Notes under the pieces: model-generated
The model's input: the letters and a program-made list of their open reading frames with translations, nothing else
Database searches by the model: none
What the model was told of the DNA's origin: nothing
Origin: Faecalicatena contorta
Lineage (GTDB): Bacteria; Bacillota; Clostridia; Lachnospirales; Lachnospiraceae
Length of the DNA: 64,000 nucleotides
Assembly (NCBI RefSeq): GCF_021531895.1
Contig: NZ_JAFBIX010000009.1
Location: forward strand, 37,931-101,930
Direction of reading: 5' to 3'
Program-made: the position numbers and the translations under genes
In this document: positions 35,085-43,617 of the stretch, in pieces
How the letters are laid out: each line of letters opens with the position of its first letter
How positions within the stretch are numbered: position 1 is the stretch's first letter

Positions 35085-36029
35085 TTATACGCCCGTCTCA
35101 TCAAATTCAGGGATAAAGCTGTCCGACGCCACTTCACCTTCCTGTATAAATCCGTATTCAACACCGATCTCGAGTGCATAATCCACTACTTTTTCATATT
35201 CACGTTTTGTAACCTTTCGCTTTAAAAGGGAATCTTCTGCCACTTGAGGCATTGGGGTATACTGATTCATGATACTGATCATAATCTGATCTCCATACGT
35301 TTCATATAAATATCGGATTACTTTTTTTGAATCTCTAACATGCCCCGGAAGCACCAGATGCCGAACTATCACACCCTTTTTCATCAATCCGGTAATCTCA
35401 TCCACATCAGGGCTTCCTACCTGTCTCACCATCTCTTGTAACGCTTCTTTGGCATATTCAGGATAATCCAATGCATGAGAATATTCCTGTGCCAGTTCCG
35501 GCTCCATATACTTAAAATCAGGCAAGTAGATATCCACGTACCCTTTCAACATCTGAAGTGTCTCTACTTTCTCGTATCCACTGGTATTATACACTACGGG
35601 AAGTCTAAGCCCTCGCTCTTTTGCCAGATCTAAAGCATCTATGATCTGTGGAACATAATGCGTTGGTGTCACCAGGTTAATATTATTCGCACCTTGCCCC
35701 TGAAGCTCCAGAAATATCTCTGCCAGACGTTCCACACTGATCTTCTTTCCGACCTCATTTCTTGCAATATGATAATTCTGACAAAAAACGCATCCCATAT
35801 TACATCCAGCGAAAAAAACTGTTCCTGATCCATCTTTCCCTGAGATACAGGCCTCTTCCCACATATGCAGGGCTGCCCTTGCCACAACAACATCTGCCGT
35901 TTCTTTACAATAACCTTTTTGTCCCATTACACGATTCACATGACATTGCCTAGGACACAAAGTACAATCTTCAAGTCTGGAATCCTTTCTCATCTGCAAA
36001 TTTACTCTCCTATCAGTTACTTTGGACAT
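35085..36029 (-). CDS. Radical SAM protein, PflA-like
   Basis: The 314-residue protein has the radical SAM cluster motif GCNMGCVFCQNYHIA (CxxxCxxC). An additional N-terminal cysteine set precedes it (CTLCPRQCHVNR and later GYC), as in the PflX/YfkAB-like group. INLVTPTHYVPQIIDAL, VYNTSGYEKVETL and YLPDFKYMEPE continue the TIM barrel. It probably generates a 5'-deoxyadenosyl radical, but the substrate or glycyl-radical partner is not evident nearby. AGAGGA precedes the ATG. Confidence 0.85.
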   Translation of the reverse strand: MSKVTDRRVNLQMRKDSRLEDCTLCPRQCHVNRVMGQKGYCKETADVVVARAALHMWEEACISGKDGSGTVFFAGCNMGCVFCQNYHIARNEVGKKISVERLAEIFLELQGQGANNINLVTPTHYVPQIIDALDLAKERGLRLPVVYNTSGYEKVETLQMLKGYVDIYLPDFKYMEPELAQEYSHALDYPEYAKEALQEMVRQVGSPDVDEITGLMKKGVIVRHLVLPGHVRDSKKVIRYLYETYGDQIMISIMNQYTPMPQVAEDSLLKRKVTKREYEKVVDYALEIGVEYGFIQEGEVASDSFIPEFDETGV

Positions 36030-36194
36030 ACATTCCTCTGATTATTATAACATAAAAACAATTATGACTGAACCATTCCAATTTATTTGTCATAATATTC
36101 GCAGACTCTTGACCTAGTTGTAAAAACTATGTATCATGTTATTGATTGTATTATTTTAAAGCATTAATATTATACACCCGAGAGGAGATTCCCA

Positions 36195-37051
36195 ATGAAT
36201 CCAATCATTCTTGTTGCAGAGACCGGTTCTGATCTGACACCAGAACTTGCCTCTCAATATAATATCAAAATTGTTCCGATGCACGTCTCTTTTGACACAG
36301 AGACCCTCGATGACGGATCATTTCCTGTTGAGAAAATCTGCGATTACTACCATGATACTCGTAAGCTTCCCAGAACCAGCGGATGTTCACCGGAAGATTT
36401 TATTACAACTTTTGATGAGATTCACGAGCAATATCCAGACTCTCAGATTCTATATCTTGCATATTCTGCAGTGACCACTTGTTCCTATCAAAGTGCACTC
36501 ATTGCTGCGCAAGACCGTGATTACGTCACTGCAATCGATACCAAGCAAGTATCCATCGGACAAGCTGCTGTCGTGACTGCTGTCGCTAAGCTTCTCAAGG
36601 AACATCCCGAGATGACTATTGAAGAGGCTGCAGATGCTGCCAGAGAACTTCTTTCACGGGCAAAAATGTGTTTCCTTCCAGATAATCTGGAATTCCTGCG
36701 TGCCGGCGGCCGTGTCAGCAACGCTGTCTGTCTTGGAAGCCGCATCTTAAACATTCATCCATGTATTGAAATCCTGGATGGCAAACTCGTAGCCACGAAA
36801 AAGTACCGGGGAAAGATGAAAAAAGTAGTCCGACAACTTATTGAAGACTATTCCGACAGCTACCGTCTGGAGCGCGACGTTCTGTGGATGTATATACGAT
36901 CGGCCTGCAGGATGAGATACGTGCCGCTGCCGAAGAGACGGCCAAAGCATGCGGATTTAAAGAAATACACTGGATTCAGGCACAGGGCGTTATTACAACC
37001 CATGGCGGTCCTGCAGCTTTTGGAATTGCCGGATTTTCAAGCATTTCCTGA
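36195..37051 (+). pseudogene. DegV family fatty-acid-binding protein, frameshifted
   Basis: DegV/FakB proteins bind fatty acids for phosphorylation. The N-terminal two thirds is intact: ILVAETGSDLTPELASQY, PRTSGCSPEDF, SAVTTCSYQSA and NLEFLRAGGRVSNAV. At about 36875-36885 the frame changes. The true C-terminus (VYTIGLQDEIRAAAEET, then THGGPAAFGIAGF) continues in another frame to a TGA at 37049-37051. The frame offset fits loss of one base. The uninterrupted first frame continues to 37184 with non-homologous residues. It may be a real pseudogene or a sequencing error. Confidence 0.85.
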
Positions 37052-37090
37052 TAACCAAAAAGGAAGTGTAAATCATCATGATATCTACAT

Positions 37091-37145
37091 AAAAAAAGGC
37101 CATTGCACTATGGATGAATATCATCTATGGTGCAACGACCCTTTA
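37091..37145 (-). terminator. Terminator of the DapB-like gene
   Basis: A long stem around TTGCACTAT/ATGGTGCAA, with GGCC/GACC-side pairing, is followed on the minus strand by seven T residues. It lies after the stop of the reductase gene. Confidence 0.85.
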
Positions 37146-37158
37146 TTTCATTCTGTAT

Positions 37159-38247
37159 TTACTTTGTCTTTACATACTCATTGATTGGTCTCAGCATATA
37201 TTCGTTATATGGGAACTGATCTGTTGTAACATAACCTGCCGGTGCATCGATCAGCTGTGCAATGCGGTTGACCAGTGTTGCACAGGTAAGTTCAACGGTC
37301 GCCGGACGATTGACGATACTTGTTGTATTCGGTTCTCCATACAACGTCCATTCATTCTTATCATATTCTTCCGGTGCATATACCTTGCCGACACATTCCG
37401 TCTCCAGAGTAATTCCCTCTGCTGTCTCTGTCGTTACAATCGCACGCATTCCTGTCGCATCACCGGCTTTGATCGTAGCGCCCAGTGTCTTAGATTCCAG
37501 GTCTGTCGGCCATGTGCATGGAACACATTTCTGCGTCTGAGAAGTAATGGTAAGTCCAAGCTTGCTTGCAAGCCATCCATTCTGGTTCCACATATACGAC
37601 GGAACGTATTCTCCACTTTCAACCTTTTCCTTAATCTCCTCAGATGACCACTTATTACAAGTTGCAATCTTCTCTTCAAACTCATCCAGAGGAAGTCCTG
37701 CTCCATGGCCCTCTGCCAGTGCTATTCCATAATCTTCTACATCATACCAGCTGCTGCCTACAATCTTCTTTACCTGGAAAGAAGAACCCATCAGATTCGT
37801 GACCATGGTGCCCCAGAAAAGGTCACAGTAGCCAACACCTGTAAGTGTACATCCACCTTCTTTTGCAAGTGCATCCAGCTTCTTCGTCAATGCAGGTGAA
37901 GAATTCCACGGATATAATGCTTCTTCACAGGTTGTAATTGCATTTACCCCGTGCTTTGCACAGATGGTAAAGATATCTTCCAGCTCTGCCACCGTGCTGC
38001 GGGTGGCAATGATGCATACATCCGGCTTTAACTCTCCAATGATTCGATCAGCATCTGCTGCCGGAGAAACGCTTACTCCAACAGCTGGATATCCATTTCC
38101 AATGATCTCACTGACATCCTTGCCAAACACTGCCGGATTCATATCGAATGCTGCCAGCAGTTCACATCCCTTTTCCATCGCATAGCGCATAAGCCAGCGG
38201 CTCATTCTTCCACATCCATACTGTACATACTTAACTTTACGATTCAT
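37159..38247 (-). CDS. DapB-like NAD(P)-dependent dehydrogenase (diaminopentanoate dehydrogenase-like)
   Basis: The 362-residue protein begins with a Rossmann fold (VKYVQYGCGRMSRWLMRYAM, then CELLAAFDMNP). It contains VNAITTCEEALYPW and LTGVGYCDLFWGTMV, as in the dihydrodipicolinate-reductase-like family that includes 2,4-diaminopentanoate dehydrogenase. Housekeeping DapB is shorter, so this is a catabolic relative, and its amine or keto-acid substrate is unknown. Its promoter has a 19-bp spacer and a MerR regulator is encoded directly upstream, so induction by MerR is likely. Confidence 0.75.
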   Translation of the reverse strand: MNRKVKYVQYGCGRMSRWLMRYAMEKGCELLAAFDMNPAVFGKDVSEIIGNGYPAVGVSVSPAADADRIIGELKPDVCIIATRSTVAELEDIFTICAKHGVNAITTCEEALYPWNSSPALTKKLDALAKEGGCTLTGVGYCDLFWGTMVTNLMGSSFQVKKIVGSSWYDVEDYGIALAEGHGAGLPLDEFEEKIATCNKWSSEEIKEKVESGEYVPSYMWNQNGWLASKLGLTITSQTQKCVPCTWPTDLESKTLGATIKAGDATGMRAIVTTETAEGITLETECVGKVYAPEEYDKNEWTLYGEPNTTSIVNRPATVELTCATLVNRIAQLIDAPAGYVTTDQFPYNEYMLRPINEYVKTK

Positions 38248-38297
38248 ACTGATACCTCCTATGATAATCTCATTTTTCGTTCCTTTGTTATATTATT

Positions 38298-38328
38298 ATC
38301 ATAGTGGTTATTGTTGGTATAAAGTCAA
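38298..38328 (-). promoter_or_regulatory. MerR-type promoter with 19-bp spacer
   Basis: On the minus strand TTGACT (38323-38328) and TATGAT (38298-38303) are good boxes but are separated by 19 bases (38304-38322). This is the stretched geometry activated by MerR-family proteins. It lies between the MerR gene and the reductase gene. Confidence 0.75.
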
Positions 38329-38350
38329 TACTTTTTCATTAAAAATTCAG

Positions 38351-39184
38351 CTATAAAATAACCGGAATCTGAATCTTACTGAATATGTGTCGCTTTTTTT
38401 CTTCCAGAACCGGGAAATCTATGATTGCCTCGCAAAGATAATCTCCGACGATCTGATATCCCATATCTTCTATATATGCGAGCAATGTCCTTGCGTTTTC
38501 CGCTTCCTGGGAAAAATCACTGGAACACATACATACATAAGTCGCAGCCGGAACCCTTTCGCAATCTTTTATATCTATACGTTCATCCACAAACAGAAAC
38601 ACTTCCTTAGAGGTAAGCCTCCCAAACTTCAGATCCTCTTTACGGATAATCGTTCCGATATTGCAGAATAATGACAGCGGAATATCGTGGCTTACAAGAT
38701 GCTGTTTTAACTGGCGCAGCATATACTCATATCCTGCCTCATCCTGCTCAAAAAAATCCTGTTCACATTCACACCTGTAGATCTGCCTTTCTGACTGATA
38801 CTCCAGGAATATCTGTCCGTTCTTCGGCAGCGCTTCGTATCGCTTATAGTTATCCAGTACCCGGTTCAGGGAGCTCTTTACCCTGGTCAGCTGCTGAAGA
38901 CGCTCTTCAATGTCCTTCGACTGCATCTCCAGTTTCTGCCGGATCACATCCGCATCATCATTTTCCAGCATATCCTTGATCTGCTTTAATGTCAGTCCGT
39001 ACCGTTTCATATTCTGGATCAGGTCGATTCTTGCCGACTGCAGGATGTGATAATAACGATATCCGCTTTCCGGATCCACCTCCTGTGCTTTGAGCAGCCC
39101 CTCCCTGTCATACAAGCGCAGGGTCTGCTCAGATATATGATTCAATTGTGCCATCTGTCCGATTGTTAATCTCTGTAAATCCAT
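38351..39184 (-). CDS. MerR-family regulator with GyrI-like effector domain
   Basis: The 277-residue protein starts with a MerR winged helix (LTIGQMAQLNHISEQTLRLY, then DREGLLKAQEVDPESGYRYY). A coiled-coil dimerisation helix follows (IRQKLEMQSKDIEERLQQL), then a C-terminal effector domain of about 150 residues resembling BmrR/GyrI drug-binding folds. The domain order is that of multidrug-type MerR activators. The reductase promoter directly downstream has the stretched spacer these proteins act on. The ligand is unknown. Confidence 0.88.
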   Translation of the reverse strand: MDLQRLTIGQMAQLNHISEQTLRLYDREGLLKAQEVDPESGYRYYHILQSARIDLIQNMKRYGLTLKQIKDMLENDDADVIRQKLEMQSKDIEERLQQLTRVKSSLNRVLDNYKRYEALPKNGQIFLEYQSERQIYRCECEQDFFEQDEAGYEYMLRQLKQHLVSHDIPLSLFCNIGTIIRKEDLKFGRLTSKEVFLFVDERIDIKDCERVPAATYVCMCSSDFSQEAENARTLLAYIEDMGYQIVGDYLCEAIIDFPVLEEKKRHIFSKIQIPVIL

Positions 39185-39202
39185 TGTAAAACCTTATCCT
39201 TA

Positions 39203-39685
39203 CTATAATGTTTTATATACCTTTAATCTACATAACAGAGGCATCATCGTCTCACTAAGCGCACAGATCTTATCAGCGGCACACACGATCCAAGCTTCTT
39301 TAGTACTAGGTGGTATTGGAGTCAGAGGAAACATATGACAGTAGATCATATTTCTTTCTGTTTCCGTAAGCTGAAATTCCTTGTCTGCATTTTCCAGGGC
39401 TCTCCTGGGATGTGTAAATCCATGAAACCGATGACTTCTGTCCTTTACATGCCAGTCATATAAGAAATAATCATGCAGCAATGCACCTCTGATCAGGGCA
39501 TAGTAATCTACATCGAGATGATATTTTTCTGCAATCTTACAGCTTACACAGGCAACATTGATACTATGCTGAAAAATCGTTGTTACTCCATGCTGATAGT
39601 ATCTTCGTTCCATACCAAGTCGGCTCTCACCCTCCAACTTCTCTGCCAATTGAAGAACCTGCAATTTTCTTCTGTTCACAGACAT
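39203..39685 (-). CDS. HD-domain phosphohydrolase family protein
   Basis: The 160-residue protein carries the metal-dependent HD signature: HSINVACVSCKIAEKYHLD, the HD pair in ALIRGALLHDYFLYDW, and a later HMFPLTP. HD proteins hydrolyse nucleotides or phosphoesters; the substrate is unknown. AAGGAG lies three bases before the ATG and nine before an in-frame GTG at 39679, so the start is uncertain by two codons. It lies between the dnaK paralogue and merR on the same strand. Confidence 0.8.
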   Translation of the reverse strand: MSVNRRKLQVLQLAEKLEGESRLGMERRYYQHGVTTIFQHSINVACVSCKIAEKYHLDVDYYALIRGALLHDYFLYDWHVKDRSHRFHGFTHPRRALENADKEFQLTETERNMIYCHMFPLTPIPPSTKEAWIVCAADKICALSETMMPLLCRLKVYKTL

Positions 39686-39703
39686 CCACTCCTTCTGCTA
39701 AGA

Positions 39704-39799
39704 TTACGGTTCCGTGTCTTTCAGATCGTCTCCATAGACACCTTCATCATAGCAGAAATCATCGGGAATGAAAAGTCTCTCGCCAGGATCAATTTCCAT
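39704..39799 (-). CDS. Possible 31-residue acidic protein between dnaK and the HD gene
   Basis: The ORF overlaps the last 11 bases of dnaK and reads [15 protein letters not shown], then [16 protein letters not shown]. Its composition (many Asp/Glu, Gly, Pro) is coding-like and it fills the gap between the two genes. No good ribosome site is visible, so translation would depend on coupling to dnaK. It might also be the remnant of a longer C-terminal tail. Confidence 0.35.
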   Translation of the reverse strand: MEIDPGERLFIPDDFCYDEGVYGDDLKDTEP

Positions 39800-41558
39800 A
39801 ATGCAGAATGCCTGCGCTGGAGCGTTCCAGGTTCTCTTTAGCCTGGCGAATATTGACCACTTCTGTTTCTGTTACTTTGTCCACTCTAAGATTTGACAAT
39901 AATTTGGAAAGTGCGTTCATGTCACCCTTTATCTGCTTCTTCTGTGCTTTCTCAATCTGCTTACCTCCGGCTTTCAACGCTCTTTGAGTCTCTCCCAGAA
40001 GCTTCTGGGCATCTCCTGACAGTTCAAGGGCTTCCTTTCGCAGGTTATCCTGTCCTGCATATTGCTGTGCATCGCGCATTGCCTGCTCAATCTCAGCATC
40101 TGACATACGGTCGTCTGCCGTGATGGTAATGGACTGTTCCTTACCGGTGTCCAGATCCTTCGCAGATACCTTCAGGATACCGTTGGCATCAATATCAAAT
40201 GTTACTTCAATCTGAGGAACTCCGGCCGGAGCGCGGCGGATTCCCTTCAGACGGAATTTTCCGATGGATTTATTATCCTTTGCCATCGGACGTTCTCCCT
40301 GAAGGACATGAATCTCTACATCTCTCTGGTACGGTGCTGCCGTTGAAAAGATACGGGAATAACGGGTCGGCAGAGTAGAATTCCGTTCTACCAGCTTTGT
40401 TGCCACACCTCCTACCGTTTCTATGGAAAGGCTAAGCGGCGTAACATCCAGAAGGAGCAGATCTTTTCCTGTGCCTGCTGCTACCAGAGAATTCCCCTGC
40501 AAAGTACTTCCGAGAATAGCCGCACCCATAGCGACACATTCATCCGGGTTGATATTTTTCGAAGGTTCCTTTCCAGTGAGGAGCCGCACCTTCTCCTGCA
40601 CTGCCGGGATTCTTGTCGAACCTCCCACCAGCAGGACACGGCTAAGATCCGATGCAGAGATCTTCGCATCCCTCAGAGCATTCTGTACCGGTCCTGCAGT
40701 ACATTCAATCAGGTCACCGACCAGTTCCTGGAATTTCGCACGTGAAAGTGGCATCTCCAGATGGACCGGCTCTCCCTTTGCCTGGGTCAGATAAGGCAGT
40801 ACAATATTCGTAATCTCCGCTGTTGACAGTTCTTTCTTTGCCTGCTCTGCCGCTTCACGGATCCTCTGCATTGCCGCAAAATCTCTGCTCAAGTCAATCC
40901 GATTCTGCCGCTTGAATTCTTCGGCCAGCCAACGGGTAATCCTTTCATCAAAATCATCTCCACCCAGATGATTATCTCCTGCCGTGGCAAGGACTTCGAT
41001 GATTCCGTCACCAATCTCAATGATAGAGACATCAAAGGTTCCGCCGCCCAGATCGTAGACCATGACCTTCTGTGCCTCACCATGATTCAATCCATAAGAC
41101 AGGGCTGCACTGGTAGGCTCATTGATGATTCGCTTCACATCTAGCCCAGCAATCTTCCCTGCGTCCTTGGTAGCCTGCCTTTGAATATCATTAAAATACG
41201 CAGGAACCGTAATGACTGCCCCTGCAACCTCTTCTCCCAGAAATGCTTCCGCATCTTTTTTCAGCTGCATCAGTACCATCGCACTGATTGTCTGTGGCTT
41301 ATAGACCATTCCGTCTATCTTTGTGCACCAGTCGGTTCCCATGTGTCTTTTCACAGAACTGATAGTACGATCCGGATTCGTAGCCGCCTGCCGCCTGGCC
41401 GTATCCCCTACAAGCCACTCTCCATTTTTGGCAAATGCGACCACGCTCGGTGTTGTCCGGCTTCCCGAACTGTTCGGAATAATGACGGGCTGTCCATTCT
41501 CAATGACAGCCACACAACTATTGGTAGTTCCCAAGTCGATTCCTATTACTTTGCTCAT
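39789..41558 (-). CDS. dnaK: DnaK/Hsp70 paralogue
   Basis: The 589-residue chaperone has the ATPase motifs [31 protein letters not shown] and [14 protein letters not shown] substrate-binding beta domain ([18 protein letters not shown]) and a helical lid follow. It is shorter than usual housekeeping DnaK and ends LHYGN without the acidic disordered tail. It lacks hrcA, grpE and dnaJ neighbours and a CIRCE element. It is therefore probably a specialised second copy working with the HD protein or MerR system, which is inference. Confidence 0.88.
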   Translation of the reverse strand: MSKVIGIDLGTTNSCVAVIENGQPVIIPNSSGSRTTPSVVAFAKNGEWLVGDTARRQAATNPDRTISSVKRHMGTDWCTKIDGMVYKPQTISAMVLMQLKKDAEAFLGEEVAGAVITVPAYFNDIQRQATKDAGKIAGLDVKRIINEPTSAALSYGLNHGEAQKVMVYDLGGGTFDVSIIEIGDGIIEVLATAGDNHLGGDDFDERITRWLAEEFKRQNRIDLSRDFAAMQRIREAAEQAKKELSTAEITNIVLPYLTQAKGEPVHLEMPLSRAKFQELVGDLIECTAGPVQNALRDAKISASDLSRVLLVGGSTRIPAVQEKVRLLTGKEPSKNINPDECVAMGAAILGSTLQGNSLVAAGTGKDLLLLDVTPLSLSIETVGGVATKLVERNSTLPTRYSRIFSTAAPYQRDVEIHVLQGERPMAKDNKSIGKFRLKGIRRAPAGVPQIEVTFDIDANGILKVSAKDLDTGKEQSITITADDRMSDAEIEQAMRDAQQYAGQDNLRKEALELSGDAQKLLGETQRALKAGGKQIEKAQKKQIKGDMNALSKLLSNLRVDKVTETEVVNIRQAKENLERSSAGILHYGN

Positions 41559-41845
41559 GATAATCTCTTCACCTTAACCCTTCAAAATCAATCAAAATAT
41601 CTTCTAGATATTACATATCACAAATCCTGAAAAGCAAAACGAAAAGTTCACTTAACTTTATAAAAAATATATTAATTTCAGACAATTCTCAAAAACCAGG
41701 GCATCCGTTTTTTGACCGATGCCCCTATTGTTATCCTCAATTTAGTTATTCACCTGGCTTGCTAGTTCAACACAATCGCATTGATAAAAGCCGCAACCAT
41801 TCTGGAAATTACTAATCCACTGAATTCATCCAAGCATCAACTGGA
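41559..41845. promoter_or_regulatory. Upstream region of dnaK paralogue with a dyad
   Basis: This 287-base gap holds the dnaK promoter region and the DUF6282 terminator. AATATCT and AGATATT (17-base dyad at about 41595-41611) could be an operator. A weak TTGCTT - TAATAT pair lies upstream on the minus strand. No CIRCE repeat (TTAGCACTC/GAGTGCTAA) is present. Confidence 0.35.
41690..41726 (-). terminator. Terminator downstream of the DUF6282 gene
   Basis: GGGCATC (41699-41705) pairs with GATGCCC (41718-41724). On the minus strand it is followed by a run of five T residues. Confidence 0.7.
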
Positions 41846-42718
41846 TTATTCCAACAGTTCTCTGGGATTTGCCACAATCATCTGCCGGATATCCCCGGCA
41901 GAGATACCAGATTCATGCAGTTTTTCAACAAACTGCTTCATTCCTTCTTCCGGATCCGGGCTTTGTATCTGGCCCAGATCCGAAGACAAGAGTATATGCC
42001 CCGCGCCTGCATGACGGATACTTTCCAGAATCTCTTCCCAGTCACAGAGATGATAATAAGGCGTATAGTAACAATGCTCCAGCATGGCACCACAAGCCAG
42101 ATATTCTCTCTGCAGTTCTAACTCTGCCCTCGTAACAGGGAAAGATACATGACTTACAATGGATCTGCGAATTCCCATATTCGATGCTGCTCTTAACAGA
42201 GCAAGACTTTCAAATGGCGCAAGATGCCCCGTTGCAAGAATCATATCCTGCTCCCGAATCTGTTGCAATACCGGATATACTTCCGGTATCAATTCCTGAC
42301 TCTCATTTAGGATCCGAATCTTCTCACGACAATTCCGTTGCTCATTCTCTACACCCAGATGTCCTTTCTGGTGCGACCTCTGATAATCTGCGTCCTGATA
42401 CGCATCAACCGTCGGGAACCAGACAATCCGACCGCCCATCTTTCCACAGGCATAGACCGCAGCTTCATTCAATCCTCCGACTGCGTGATTCAGCACAATT
42501 CCTCCATAAACCTTTATCGAAGGGAACTCTTCCGATACAGTAGCTGCCCTTGCTGCAGTATCCCCTTGATGACATTTACAGACAAATCCATCCATTCCTG
42601 CTGCCTGATACTTCTTTGCCAGCTGGATGTCGGTATACTTTCTTGGTACAAGATCCGGAGCTGTGTGCACATGCAGATCTATCGCTCCCTGAATTAACAT
42701 TTCTCCTGTCTCCGACAT
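41846..42718 (-). CDS. DUF6282 family metal-dependent hydrolase-like protein
   Basis: The 290-residue protein has an amidohydrolase-like metal motif, IDLHVHTAPDLVPRKYTD. It also has GFVCKCHQGDTAARA, ATGHLAPFESLALLRAA, VSHVSFPVTRAEL and LSSDLGQIQSPDPEEGM, giving His and Asp ligands in a TIM-barrel order. The family is uncharacterised. GGGAGG precedes the ATG. It diverges from the TetR gene across a dyad-rich intergenic region, so it may be part of that TetR regulon. Confidence 0.8.
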   Translation of the reverse strand: MSETGEMLIQGAIDLHVHTAPDLVPRKYTDIQLAKKYQAAGMDGFVCKCHQGDTAARAATVSEEFPSIKVYGGIVLNHAVGGLNEAAVYACGKMGGRIVWFPTVDAYQDADYQRSHQKGHLGVENEQRNCREKIRILNESQELIPEVYPVLQQIREQDMILATGHLAPFESLALLRAASNMGIRRSIVSHVSFPVTRAELELQREYLACGAMLEHCYYTPYYHLCDWEEILESIRHAGAGHILLSSDLGQIQSPDPEEGMKQFVEKLHESGISAGDIRQMIVANPRELLE

Positions 42719-42828
42719 AAATCTATCCTCCCGATGCTGATGAAAACGTTACGTTGATTTTCACTGATATCATAACAATACACCTATTCAGGTCTTCTGT
42801 AAAATAGCAAATTCTCTTTTCACTACTC

Positions 42829-42900
42829 GGTCAATCATATTGACCATCTGGTCTGTTTGTGATATTCTATAAAACAGACTTATTGGTTTGTTTTTAAACC
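42829..42900. promoter_or_regulatory. Dyads between DUF6282 and tetR, probable TetR operators
   Basis: GGTCAA (42829-42834)/TTGACC (42840-42845), GTCTGT (42851-42856)/ACAGAC (42874-42879) and GGTTT/AAACC (42885-42900) are inverted repeats in the divergent intergenic region. Confidence 0.5.
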
Positions 42901-42960
42901 CATTAGTAAATAACATTCTCAATATGCTTGAATATTAAGCCTAACAGGAGGTCAGGATAT

Positions 42961-43584
42961 ATGAAACGCGAAGAAAAAAGCGCCTTATCCAGGCAGCGAA
43001 TTCTGGATGCTGCTACAGAAGAGTTTTCCCAAAAAGGCTATGAAGGCGCATCCCTAAATACTGTCTGGGCAAAAAAAGGCATCTCCAAAGGAATTATTTA
43101 TCATCATTTTAAGGATAAAGATGAGCTGTACCTGTTCTGCGTGGAAGCTTGCTTTCGCAGATTTACCTCTTTCCTGCAATCTACAGCAGATAATCTGACC
43201 GGCACAGCTAGCGAACGTTTTCAGGAATATTTTAATGCCAGACTTCGGTTCTTCTCAGACAACCCAGAACAGCTCGGGATCTTTATTGATGCCTCTTTTC
43301 GTTCTCCAGAAAAGCTCAGGCCTCAGATTGCCCAGATACGTCAGCCTTTTGATTCGCTGAATATTGCAGTACTTACGGAGCTCCTCAAAAGTGAGCCCCT
43401 GCGCCCGGGTCTTTCTGTGGATCTGGTGGCAGATGATTTCCGAATGTATATGGATTACTTTAACCTGCACTACAAAATAGATTCTCATGGGACTTATGAA
43501 CAAGATGATATTCTTCGAGAACACGAAGAAACATGCCGTCGTCAGTTGGATATTCTGCTATACGGCGTATTAGATATTAGATAA
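42961..43584 (+). CDS. TetR-family repressor
   Basis: The 207-residue protein has an N-terminal HTH (RQRILDAATEEFSQKGYEGAS, then KKGISKGIIYHHFKDKDELY). A helical ligand domain with no recognised subfamily follows. The start at 42961 follows AGGAGG; the longer open frame upstream lacks a site. It is followed 33 bases later by the antiporter pseudogene, so this was probably a repressor-transporter pair. Local dyads are candidate operators. Confidence 0.9.
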   Translation: MKREEKSALSRQRILDAATEEFSQKGYEGASLNTVWAKKGISKGIIYHHFKDKDELYLFCVEACFRRFTSFLQSTADNLTGTASERFQEYFNARLRFFSDNPEQLGIFIDASFRSPEKLRPQIAQIRQPFDSLNIAVLTELLKSEPLRPGLSVDLVADDFRMYMDYFNLHYKIDSHGTYEQDDILREHEETCRRQLDILLYGVLDIR

Positions 43585-43617
43585 TAATCAATCATAGAAA
43601 TGACAGGAGGAATGGAA

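Noticed and set aside
36880..37184. Extended C-terminus of the degV first frame
   Set aside because: The residues after the frame change are not DegV-like, while the real C-terminus is readable in another frame; this extension also runs through the downstream terminator.
41559..41700. CIRCE (HrcA) element upstream of the dnaK paralogue
   Set aside because: No TTAGCACTC-N9-GAGTGCTAA sequence or close variant is present; only an AATATCT/AGATATT dyad was found.
41762..41832. Short minus-strand frame ending in FINAIVLN after DUF6282
   Set aside because: The 23-codon open stretch has no good start or ribosome site; it could be the tail of a lost membrane-protein gene, but support is too weak.
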